A stretch of DNA of 35,852 nucleotides from Clostridia bacterium (GTDB taxonomy: Bacteria; Bacillota; Clostridia; Oscillospirales; Acutalibacteraceae). Shown piece by piece: positions 9,825-16,828 of the stretch. The stretch covers positions 1 through 35,852 of the forward strand of contig JAFQSY010000011.1 of assembly GCA_017409265.1 (NCBI GenBank), read 5' to 3'. Position numbers and translations under genes: made by a program. The notes beneath the pieces were generated by a model. The model worked only from the letters and a program-made list of their open reading frames with translations, was not told the DNA's origin and made no database searches. Each line of letters starts with the position of its first letter. Position 1 is the stretch's first letter.

Positions 9825-9858
9825 TTTTGTACCACCTCAAAGGTAAATAATTTTTATG

Positions 9859-9887
9859 TTGTAATATCGGATTTTTTATGATAGAAT
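9859..9887 (+). promoter_or_regulatory. Promoter of the dCMP deaminase gene
   Basis: TTGTAA (9859-9864), a 17-base spacer and TAGAAT (9882-9887) lie 36 bases upstream of the start codon in the 99-base divergent region with secA. Confidence 0.6.
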
Positions 9888-9923
9888 TTTTAAAAAGAAC
9901 GAATTACAAGGAGAGTTTCTGCC

Positions 9924-10421
9924 ATGCCGAAAAGAGAAGACTACATTTCATGGAACGAATATTTTATGGGAATAGCCCTTCTTTCCTCTTACCGCAGCAA
10001 GGACCCCAACACACAGGTCGGCGCCTGCATCGTAAACGACAATAATAAAATCATGTCCGTCGGCTATAACGGCTTCCCCAGAGGTTGCAACGATGATGAG
10101 TTCCCCTGGGAGCGCACAGGCGAAACATACGACACGAAGTATCCCTATGTCTGCCACGCAGAGCTTAACGCAATCCTCAACAACGGCGGTTCAAGCCTTG
10201 AGGGCTGCAAGATTTATGTTGCTCTTTTCCCCTGCAACGAATGCGCAAAAGCAATCATTCAATGCGGAATAAAAGAAGTTTATTATCTTTCCGATAAATA
10301 TGCGGACACTCCCGGCACCAGAGCCTCAAAGCGCATGTTTGACTCTGCAGGAGTTAAGTACACTCAGCTCAAGCCCGCAAAAGATGAGCTTGTGGTTGAT
10401 TTCAGAGAAGAGAATATCTGA
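9924..10421 (+). CDS. Deoxycytidylate (dCMP) deaminase family protein
   Basis: The 165-residue protein belongs to the zinc-dependent cytidine/deoxycytidylate deaminases. Zinc ligands His78, Cys104 and Cys107 and the catalytic Glu80 are visible in CHAELNA and [29 protein letters not shown] is the substrate-side signature of dCMP deaminases, so the likely reaction is dCMP to dUMP, feeding dTMP synthesis. B. subtilis ComEB is a relative, but no competence operon is present here. AAGGAG precedes the ATG. The gene has its own promoter and terminator and is one of only three protein genes on the plus strand. Confidence 0.93.
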   Translation: MPKREDYISWNEYFMGIALLSSYRSKDPNTQVGACIVNDNNKIMSVGYNGFPRGCNDDEFPWERTGETYDTKYPYVCHAELNAILNNGGSSLEGCKIYVALFPCNECAKAIIQCGIKEVYYLSDKYADTPGTRASKRMFDSAGVKYTQLKPAKDELVVDFREENI

Positions 10422-10427
10422 TTTAAG

Positions 10428-10453
10428 GACAGCCTTTACAGGCTGTCTTTTTT
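10428..10453 (+). terminator. Terminator after the dCMP deaminase gene
   Basis: GACAGCC (10428-10434) pairs with GGCTGTC (10441-10447), followed by six Ts. The convergent gene's stop codon overlaps the end of the T-run, so the hairpin lies between two convergent genes and may stop transcripts from both sides. Confidence 0.9.
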
Positions 10454-11747
10454 AGTGAAGAGTATAAACCACACTTCCGACCTTTGCGCCAGTCGAATCA
10501 AGCGCACGTACGCTCATAACGCTCGAGCTGTCAAGCCACACAAAGCTTGCACTCTCGTCAAAGAGCATGGGCTCTGCAAAAACAGCGGGCTCTGCCGAGC
10601 CGTCGGCTGTGCAATAAATAATACTCTGCACCGATGCGCCGTTTGCGTTTGTTTCGCCGAAGGATGCGAAAACAGCCTTTGTGCCGTCGGGGCTGACGGA
10701 GAAAACATCCGCCGAAGCAAGGCTGATATCCTTGAAAGTCTGTGTTGTGCCCGTCATAAGGTCGGTCATAACCAGACTGTTTTTATTTATAAGATATCTG
10801 CCGCACTGCATATAATCGGTAAAATAATCGCCCTCAAACTGTGTGAGGAGTCTTTCCTCGCCGTTGACAAGATTCATGTTGGCAAATCCCGACTCATTCT
10901 TCTTGAGATAGTGCATGCCGTTTGAATCGCTCACAAACCATACCCCGAGGATATCCTTAACAACGATTTTGGGTCTGTAAGCATTTGAAAGCTCCATAAC
11001 ATCGGCTCTTCTGCCCTTGTCGCTTTCGTTATAATATCTTGACGAAAGAAAATATTTTGAGTTGCCGAGATTCTTCACCGTATCATCGGTAAGAAGAGTC
11101 CAGTCCTGTCTGAAAGAGCCGTTTTTATCAATCATTCTTGTGTGGTTTGAAACATATGTTGATGCGGAGCCGTTTGAAAGGTTGAAATTATAGATTTCCG
11201 AATAAAGCTTGTCTGCCTTGTAGAAATTATCCTTATCAAAATCGGCAAGGAGAAGATAACCCTCACCGTAACCCGCAGGCTTTGCGGTAAGCTTTACGAA
11301 TGCGTAGGAATAAACATCAACATCGGCGCTCATATCCGATGTGAAAACGCCGTAACCGCATGCCCTGCCGTCTTTTTCAATATATTTTACAGTCACGGGG
11401 ATTGTTTCATAGCTCGCCTTGAGATTTGCCTTGACGGATTTAACCTCAAGAGCCGAGGGATTCATCGCACCGTTTGCATATTCAAAGAAACTGACATTGC
11501 CGTCAAGCGATGCAGCATAGTAAACGCCGTCAAAATCAGTCGGAAGATAGATTTCGCCGTTTATGCCCTTAACCGAAAGCGATGCGCTCATTGTATAATC
11601 GCTCTGCTCATATGAATATACCACGGGATCGGGGTCCTTATTTATAATCTGCTTTTCGCCGTTGTTTGATATAAGAAAAACAACACCTGAAACTATCATC
11701 ACTGCCGCAAGAACAGCAGTAATTATTTTTAATACTTTTGAATTCAT
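10452..11747 (-). CDS. Membrane-anchored extracellular protein of unknown function
   Basis: I do not recognise a family for this 431-residue protein. It has one N-terminal hydrophobic segment (about residues 5-27) with no lipobox cysteine, so it is probably a signal anchor with the rest outside. The mature part is rich in short beta-strand-like segments. Phrases such as VSPDGTKAVFASFG and DGNVSFFEYANG recall the blades of TolB/WD-like propellers, but this is a weak resemblance. AGGAG lies upstream of the ATG. It follows xth by 48 bases and may be co-transcribed with it. It ends in the terminator shared with the convergent deaminase gene. Confidence 0.75.
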   Translation of the reverse strand: MNSKVLKIITAVLAAVMIVSGVVFLISNNGEKQIINKDPDPVVYSYEQSDYTMSASLSVKGINGEIYLPTDFDGVYYAASLDGNVSFFEYANGAMNPSALEVKSVKANLKASYETIPVTVKYIEKDGRACGYGVFTSDMSADVDVYSYAFVKLTAKPAGYGEGYLLLADFDKDNFYKADKLYSEIYNFNLSNGSASTYVSNHTRMIDKNGSFRQDWTLLTDDTVKNLGNSKYFLSSRYYNESDKGRRADVMELSNAYRPKIVVKDILGVWFVSDSNGMHYLKKNESGFANMNLVNGEERLLTQFEGDYFTDYMQCGRYLINKNSLVMTDLMTGTTQTFKDISLASADVFSVSPDGTKAVFASFGETNANGASVQSIIYCTADGSAEPAVFAEPMLFDESASFVWLDSSSVMSVRALDSTGAKVGSVVYTLH

Positions 11748-11795
11748 TTTATTTCTCCTCTTTTTGTTCTGCGCTCTGCATTATGAACTTTGCGC

Positions 11796-12560
11796 TCATA
11801 TCTCAATCTCCAGCTCAACGGGACAATGGTCCGAGCCGAAAATTTCGTTATGGATTTTCGCCTCCTTCAGCTGCTCTTTAAGTCTGTCAGAAACAATAAA
11901 ATAGTCAATTCTCCATCCCGCATTCTTTGCTCTCGCGGAAAATCTGTATGACCACCAGCTGTAAACTCCCTCAAGGTCGGGATAAAAATATCTGAACGAA
12001 TCAACAAATCCGCTTTCAAGCATCTCGGAGAATTTTCCTCTCTCCTCATCGGTAAATCCGGGATTTTTGCGGTTTGATTTCGGATTTTTAAGGTCGATTT
12101 CCTTGTGTGCAACGTTCAGGTCTCCGCAGAAAATAACGGGCTTTTTCTTGTCAAGCTCGCATATATATTTTCTGAAGGCATCCTCCCACTCCATACGGTA
12201 GTCAAGACGCACCAGACCGTCACGGGAGTTAGGAACATAAACTGTTATAAAATAAAATTTATCAAATTCAAGCGTTATGACTCTGCCCTCGGTGTCATGC
12301 TCGGGAATACCCAAACCATATGAAACCGAAATCGGCTCTTCACGGGTGAAAACAGCTGTTCCCGAATAGCCCTTTTTCTCGGCATAATTCCAGAACTGAT
12401 GATAGCCCTCAAGGTTAAGCTCCGCCTGACCCTCCTGCATCTTCGTTTCCTGAAGGCAGAAGATATCCGCATCAAGAGCCGAAAAGCTCTCATAAAAATC
12501 CTTTGAAAGGCAGGCTCTGATTCCGTTGACATTCCACGAAACAAACCTTTTTACCGTCAT
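11796..12560 (-). CDS. xth: Exodeoxyribonuclease III / AP endonuclease
   Basis: The 254-residue enzyme of the exonuclease-endonuclease-phosphatase fold cuts at abasic sites in base excision repair and trims 3' ends. Catalytic residues are in place: Asn12 (WNVNGIRA), Glu38 (CLQETK), Asp147 and Asn149 (CGDLNVAH), and Asp244-His245 (SDHCPVEL). The RIDYFIVSD motif of the ExoIII branch is present. The ATG at 12560 follows GGAGG by ten bases and a consensus promoter lies directly upstream. Length is normal. Confidence 0.97.
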   Translation of the reverse strand: MTVKRFVSWNVNGIRACLSKDFYESFSALDADIFCLQETKMQEGQAELNLEGYHQFWNYAEKKGYSGTAVFTREEPISVSYGLGIPEHDTEGRVITLEFDKFYFITVYVPNSRDGLVRLDYRMEWEDAFRKYICELDKKKPVIFCGDLNVAHKEIDLKNPKSNRKNPGFTDEERGKFSEMLESGFVDSFRYFYPDLEGVYSWWSYRFSARAKNAGWRIDYFIVSDRLKEQLKEAKIHNEIFGSDHCPVELEIEI

Positions 12561-12590
12561 ACCGCATAAACCTCCATTTTAGTTTATAGT

Positions 12591-12619
12591 ATTATACCAT
12601 AAAATTTTTAATCTGTCAC
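12591..12619 (-). promoter_or_regulatory. Promoter of xth
   Basis: On the minus strand GTGACA (12619-12614), a 17-base spacer and a perfect TATAAT (12596-12591) lie 30 bases upstream of the xth start codon. Confidence 0.75.
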
Positions 12620-12698
12620 CTATAAATAATATTAATATTATGTAAACATTCATAAAATTTCGTCTGATTTTTTGGAAAACCATTTTTGCGTTACGCAC

Positions 12699-12727
12699 TT
12701 GACAAAAAGCCGATTATGGAGTATTTT
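12699..12727 (+). promoter_or_regulatory. Promoter of the lipoprotein gene
   Basis: A perfect TTGACA (12699-12704) is followed after 17 bases by TATTTT (12722-12727). It gives a leader of about 65 bases before the AGGAGG site and ATG at 12798. Confidence 0.6.
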
Positions 12728-12797
12728 TATATTACAAGTGCGCAGATTCTCAATGAACTGTGCAAAAATTTCATACTAACTTTCAGGAGGAAGAATC

Positions 12798-13706
12798 ATG
12801 AAAAAAATTCTCGCAGTTCTCCTCGCAGTTTCAATGCTCTTTGCATTTGCAGCTTGCGGCGGAAAAGATGAAGGCACAACCACAACAGCTCCCGCAGTTG
12901 AAGACACAACCGAGGCTCCCGTTGCTGACGTAACAGAAGAAGCTCCTGTTGCTGACGTAACAGAAGAGGCTCCCGTTGCTGACGTAACAGCAGGTAATCC
13001 CACAGAAGCAGCTTCAGAAGCTGCATCAGAAGCTGCATCAGAAGAAACATCAGAAGATGCTTCAGCAGTTGCTGACGTTGAAATGACAAAGGCAGAATTC
13101 GTTGCTTTCCTTAACGCTGAAACAGCAAAGGCTGCAAAGGGCTCATACAACTTCAACAGAAACTGTGAATACACAAGCCCCATTGATGTTGGCGGTGCAA
13201 CAGACATTCTTAACGGCATTATCAGTGCTATCGACGAAAACTCAAACCTTGACACAGTTGTCGGCGGTTTCCTCGGTATAGGCACAAAGAAGGGCACATA
13301 CCCCAAGGATAAGCTTGATGAGGATTACAGACTCAAGGCTACATCTCTTAAGGAGAGCGACCTCGGCTCATTCAGCTATGCAAACGGCGTTTACAGCTTT
13401 ACACTTGCTAATGCAACCGATCCTAAAAAGACAGGCGCAACTCCCATCTCAAGATTCACAAATGACTTCATCACACACGAAGAAGTTGTTGAAGGCATTG
13501 CAGAATTCACAACCGCTATCAAAGTTAACAGCACAACCGTTAACTACAAGAACATTAAGGTTACAGTAACAGTTGAAGGCGGCAAGATCACAAACATGAC
13601 ATATTCATATGCATTTGATGCAGTTCTTGCTCTTAAGGCAGTTGTTACCATCAACGGCAACGGCGCTGCTGTTACAAAGGCAACCTATTCAAACATCAAG
13701 TATTAA
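12798..13706 (+). CDS. Secreted lipoprotein of unknown function with repetitive linker
   Basis: The 302-residue product starts with a lipoprotein signal, MKKILAVLLAVSMLFAFAAC, with Cys20 as the likely lipidated residue. A low-complexity linker follows to about residue 95: Thr-rich, then APVADVTEE units, then EAAS units. Linkers like this lift a domain through the Gram-positive wall. The C-terminal domain of about 200 residues has regular beta-strand patterning (for example VKVNSTTVNYKNIKVTVT-like strands and VEGGKITNMTYSYAFDA), but I cannot assign a family. Codon use is biased to a few codons (many GCA, ACA, AAG), as in highly expressed genes. It has a strong AGGAGG site, its own promoter and a strong terminator, so it is probably an abundant surface protein. 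Confidence 0.85.
   Translation: MKKILAVLLAVSMLFAFAACGGKDEGTTTTAPAVEDTTEAPVADVTEEAPVADVTEEAPVADVTAGNPTEAASEAASEAASEETSEDASAVADVEMTKAEFVAFLNAETAKAAKGSYNFNRNCEYTSPIDVGGATDILNGIISAIDENSNLDTVVGGFLGIGTKKGTYPKDKLDEDYRLKATSLKESDLGSFSYANGVYSFTLANATDPKKTGATPISRFTNDFITHEEVVEGIAEFTTAIKVNSTTVNYKNIKVTVTVEGGKITNMTYSYAFDAVLALKAVVTINGNGAAVTKATYSNIKY
12921..12990 (+). repeat. 27-bp tandem DNA repeat in the lipoprotein linker
   Basis: Units starting gttgctgacgtaacagaaga begin at 12921, 12948 and 12975. The third is truncated after 16 bases. They encode the VADVTEEAP repeats. A short fourth echo, gttgctgacgtt, occurs near 13069, and gaagctgcatca units lie between. Copy number is likely to vary between strains. 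Confidence 0.85.
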
Positions 13707-13721
13707 TTTAATCACACGGTT

Positions 13722-13759
13722 ATACCCTCCGCATTCAGACGATGCGGAGGGTATTTTTT
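13722..13759 (+). terminator. Terminator after the lipoprotein gene
   Basis: ATACCCTCCGCAT (13722-13734) pairs perfectly with ATGCGGAGGGTAT (13742-13754), followed by a run of Ts. The 13-pair stem makes it one of the strongest terminators in the window. Confidence 0.95.
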
Positions 13760-13770
13760 GCCGTATAAAG

Positions 13771-13801
13771 AAAAAGCCGAGGCCAAAAGCCTCGGATTTT
13801 T
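13771..13801. terminator. Bidirectional terminator between convergent genes
   Basis: CCGAGGC (13777-13783) pairs with GCCTCGG (13789-13795). Reading plus, it is followed by ATTTTT; reading minus, by CTTTTTCTTT. It backs up the lipoprotein terminator and ends the aldolase-like gene from the other side. Confidence 0.85.
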
Positions 13802-13850
13802 CTCGTATAAAACGGGGGGGACAAAAGATGGTAGTGTTTAAATTAATAAA

Positions 13851-15053
13851 TTATTTCTCTGCCTGCTTGGAATATTTGAGAGTATAAACTATTCTCATCA
13901 GCCATGCTTCGGCAGGGTTGATAGCCTTCGTCTTGCCGAATACCTTTGAGGTGAGCAAGGTGAGGCTGCTTTTGCTCATAATCATGTCAACCGCCTGTGC
14001 GTCGCCTTCGTTTGCGCCGCAGCAAAGAGCGCCCATATCCTTGATAAGTACCGCATTTTTGCCTTTGATTTTCTTTGCGGCTTTTTCGGGAGCTTTTGCA
14101 CATTTGACGGTAGGACCGCAAATCTGAGCAAAGTCATCAAGCAGAGGCTTCATTGTTTTGCCGAACCTGGAAACGGCAACAACCTCGCTTGAAGCGTTAT
14201 GAATTATATTGTTGAACTTGGGACATGCAATATAGATGTCCTTGTGGGCATTCAGAACATTTGCAAGATTACCGATAGCGGATGACGGACCGTTAAGCTC
14301 CATCAGAATTTCGTCACCGTTTTCGCTGTTTGTGAAAACGATTTCGCCGCTTTCTCTGTTGCAAGTACTATTATACAGCATGGATTTATCAATTTCAACA
14401 GTTTTTTCGGATTTTGTGAGCTTGTCAGCAATTTCTGAACAGAAATCATCAAGATTATCCGATTTTAAGCCGAGCTTTTCTTTTGCGTTTGCAAGGATAT
14501 AATCTGCGCAGACCTTTTCAAGCGAGTTTGCGACCTCAAACGCCTCGTCGCTGTCCTTACCGAAGCAAAGAGCACCGTGGTGAGCCATAATAACAGCCTT
14601 TGAAGGGCCGAGCTTAAGGGCATTTGTTACGCCTTTGCGGAGCTTCTTTGTGCCGGGCAGACCGTAGCCGCCCATGTGGATAACATTGCCGATAAGATTT
14701 GAGGCTTCGCCTGCAACCTTTTCAATACCGTTTGAAAGCGCACTGATTGCGGATGCAACCTTCTGATGAGTATGGATAACAAAATTTGCATCGGGGAACT
14801 GCTTATAAACCTCGGCATGAATGCCCTTTTCCGATGAGGGCTTAACGTTGCCGCCCCATTCGAGAGTGTTGATTGCAACCTCAACGATATCATCGGGCTC
14901 AAGACCGATATAGGGTTTGCCGCTGGGAGTTATAACAAAGGTTTTATCGTCAACACGGCAGCTTACATTGCCCCATGTTCTTGCAATAAGACCTTTTTCA
15001 ACAAGTCTTTCGCCTGCTTCGATAACAAGCTTTTTTGCGGTTAAAACGTCCAT
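13851..15053 (-). CDS. Class II aldolase/adducin-family protein with a degenerate second copy
   Basis: The 400-residue protein has two homologous halves. The N-terminal half (to about 200) is a class II aldolase/epimerase fold like L-fuculose-phosphate aldolase: Glu75 in PSSEKGIH, metal ligands His94 and His96 in VIHTHQ, and His158-His159 in IMAHHGALCFG. The second half repeats the same landmarks without the catalytic residues: PSSAIG (about 241-246) for PSSEKG, IIHNASSEV for VIHTHQKVA, and LIKDMGALCCG (336-346) for IMAHHGALCFG. Copy one probably keeps metal chemistry on a sugar phosphate or keto acid and copy two is structural. Substrate unknown. AAAGGA lies nine bases before the ATG. It lies downstream of the aminotransferase gene on the same strand, separated by a terminator and a repeat. 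Confidence 0.85.
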   Translation of the reverse strand: MDVLTAKKLVIEAGERLVEKGLIARTWGNVSCRVDDKTFVITPSGKPYIGLEPDDIVEVAINTLEWGGNVKPSSEKGIHAEVYKQFPDANFVIHTHQKVASAISALSNGIEKVAGEASNLIGNVIHMGGYGLPGTKKLRKGVTNALKLGPSKAVIMAHHGALCFGKDSDEAFEVANSLEKVCADYILANAKEKLGLKSDNLDDFCSEIADKLTKSEKTVEIDKSMLYNSTCNRESGEIVFTNSENGDEILMELNGPSSAIGNLANVLNAHKDIYIACPKFNNIIHNASSEVVAVSRFGKTMKPLLDDFAQICGPTVKCAKAPEKAAKKIKGKNAVLIKDMGALCCGANEGDAQAVDMIMSKSSLTLLTSKVFGKTKAINPAEAWLMRIVYTLKYSKQAEK

Positions 15054-15079
15054 AATTTCATTCCTTTCAAAATAACATA

Positions 15080-15189
15080 AGTGAATAGTGAAGAATGAAA
15101 AGTGAAAAGTTTCGGAAAAGGTAAGGATTAATATAAAAAGCGTCGCAGACCCTTAACTGTTCACTCTTCACTATTAACTTTTCACTGTT
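15080..15189. repeat. Palindromic intergenic repeat, copy A
   Basis: The left arm at 15080-15111 (starting agtgaatagtgaagaatg) is an imperfect inverted copy of the right arm at 15154-15187 (ending ctattaacttttcact). The centre contains gcgtcgcagaccc. It fills the gap between the aminotransferase terminator and the aldolase-like gene and resembles the repeats at 22335 and 33121. No gene is inside it. Confidence 0.75.
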
Positions 15190-15200
15190 ATCGCAAAATT

Positions 15201-15231
15201 AAGAATAAGGCGGGATATCGGGTATCCCGCC
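15201..15231 (-). terminator. Terminator after the aminotransferase gene
   Basis: GGCGGGATA (15209-15217) pairs with TATCCCGCC (15223-15231). On the minus strand it is followed by TTATTCTT. It lies 13 bases beyond the aminotransferase stop. Confidence 0.8.
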
Positions 15232-15244
15232 AATTTTTATAGAA

Positions 15245-16723
15245 TTATTTCTCGAGACATACAATATTCTCGAATACCTTGTCAAATCTTGCAACTGCAT
15301 CGTCAATCATTTCTTCTGTATATGCAGCGCTGGTGTAAAGACGGCTGCCTGCGAGAGTTACAAGACCCTCTGCCATGTAAGCAGCGCCCATGTGGGTCAT
15401 TTCCTTCTTACGAGCCGATGTTGCATCAAGAACTGAAGGAATTGTCCAGGGCTTCTTCCAGTTGATGGAGAAGTTGAGAGTACCAACGGTTTCAAGATGG
15501 CAGATTGAGCCCTGATTGAATGCTACGAAGGGAAGATTTCTCTTCTTGATGATTTCCTGAAGACCTGCTGTAAGTCTGTCGCCCATCTGAGCTGCCTTGT
15601 AGCAAGCGTCTGCCTTTTCCATTTCCTCAAGCATTGTGTAACCTGCAACGCAGCTGAGGGGGTTAGCAGACATTGTGCCGCCGCAGAATGCCTTCTTAAT
15701 CTTCTTGCCTGTATCGTCAAGACCTGCACCGAGATGCTTCATGTATTCCTTCTTGCCGCCGAGACCGCCTGCGCCGGGATATCCGCCTGCCATAACCTTA
15801 CCGAATACGGTGAGGTCGGGCGAAACGCCGAAGTAACCCTGTGCACCGCTCATGCTTACGCGGAATGCGGTAACAACTTCGTCAAAGATAAGGAGTGCGC
15901 CATACTTGCGGCAGAGAGCTTCAACGCCCTTGCAGAAGTTCTTATCAACGGGTCTTGTACCGCTTTCGGGACCGACGGGCTCAAGCATAACAGCAGCTGT
16001 GCCGCCTTTGAGTCTGTTTGCCTTAAGCTTTCTCTCAAGGTCATTGAGGTCGCCGGGGAAAAATTCTTCTGTATCTCTGAAGCAGAACAGGGGAACACCT
16101 GTTGCCTGAGTAAACTTTGAGCCGGGAACACGGATACCGTAGCCGAGCTGATCTGACCAGCCGTGGTAAGCGCCGCCCATCTTGAGAATCTTCTTCTTAC
16201 CTGTTGCAAGACGTGCAACACGGATAGCTGTCATACAAGCCTCTGTACCTGAACCGAGCATACGGAACATATCAACAGAGGGAATAAGCTCTGAAATCTT
16301 CTTTCCGAGCTTATATTCATATTCGTGGAAAAGACCTGTTGAAGGACCGCAGGTATTGAGAAGCTCAATAACCTTTTCACGAACTGCGGGAGGATTGCTG
16401 CCAAGAACGGTGGGGCCGCCAGCCTGAAGGAAGTCATAATATTTGTTGCCGTCGATATCATAAAGATATGCACCCTCTGCCTTTGTAAAAACGAGGGGGA
16501 ACGGATAGTTGAAAGCAAGGTTATGCTGAACGCCGCCGGGGATAACCTGCTTTGCTTCCTCAATCATAACCTTTGACTTTGCACACTTCTTGTCAAAATA
16601 CTCTGCTTCATAATTCTTGAGAGCGTCGGGGCTGATTGAATAAATAGGCTTTTTGATGAGTTCGTCAAGCTGCTTCTGAACAGCCTGCGCATCGGGGTAA
16701 TTGATAATACCGTGATTTGACAT
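15245..16723 (-). CDS. Class III PLP aminotransferase, glutamate-1-semialdehyde aminomutase-like
   Basis: The 492-residue fold-type I PLP enzyme has GSGTEA (158-163) for phosphate binding, Asp281 in FDEVVTAFR contacting the cofactor, and Schiff-base Lys309 in VFGKVMAGGYPGAGGLGG. This layout is that of HemL and its relatives. At 492 residues it is longer than typical HemL (about 430), and no tetrapyrrole genes are nearby, so hemL is not assigned. The ATG at 16723 has GGAGG nine bases upstream; a TTG two codons earlier is too close to that site. It has its own promoter. Its neighbour downstream is the duplicated aldolase-like gene, which may hint at a shared small-molecule pathway. Confidence 0.9.
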   Translation of the reverse strand: MSNHGIINYPDAQAVQKQLDELIKKPIYSISPDALKNYEAEYFDKKCAKSKVMIEEAKQVIPGGVQHNLAFNYPFPLVFTKAEGAYLYDIDGNKYYDFLQAGGPTVLGSNPPAVREKVIELLNTCGPSTGLFHEYEYKLGKKISELIPSVDMFRMLGSGTEACMTAIRVARLATGKKKILKMGGAYHGWSDQLGYGIRVPGSKFTQATGVPLFCFRDTEEFFPGDLNDLERKLKANRLKGGTAAVMLEPVGPESGTRPVDKNFCKGVEALCRKYGALLIFDEVVTAFRVSMSGAQGYFGVSPDLTVFGKVMAGGYPGAGGLGGKKEYMKHLGAGLDDTGKKIKKAFCGGTMSANPLSCVAGYTMLEEMEKADACYKAAQMGDRLTAGLQEIIKKRNLPFVAFNQGSICHLETVGTLNFSINWKKPWTIPSVLDATSARKKEMTHMGAAYMAEGLVTLAGSRLYTSAAYTEEMIDDAVARFDKVFENIVCLEK

Positions 16724-16763
16724 TTTCAAAATCCTCCTTAATAGAAAATATTGTTACCTTTAT

Positions 16764-16792
16764 ATTATAACATGGTGTTTTTGATTAATCAA
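16764..16792 (-). promoter_or_regulatory. Promoter of the aminotransferase gene
   Basis: On the minus strand TTGATT (16792-16787), a 17-base spacer and a perfect TATAAT (16769-16764) lie about 40 bases upstream of the start codon and just after the end of smc. Confidence 0.8.
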
Positions 16793-16828
16793 GTATGTGT
16801 TTTCAGTCTTTTGTCCGTTTTTGTAACA

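Noticed and set aside
12686-12871. 61-residue plus-strand frame running over the lipoprotein promoter and start
   Set aside because: It covers the TTGACA promoter and AGGAGG site of the lipoprotein gene in another frame and has no site of its own.
12921-13060. CRISPR-like direct repeats
   Set aside because: They are tandem in-frame coding repeats without spacers, inside a lipoprotein gene.
15245-16723. Annotation as hemL (haem biosynthesis)
   Set aside because: The fold matches, but the protein is longer than usual and no tetrapyrrole genes are in the window, so only a family name is given.
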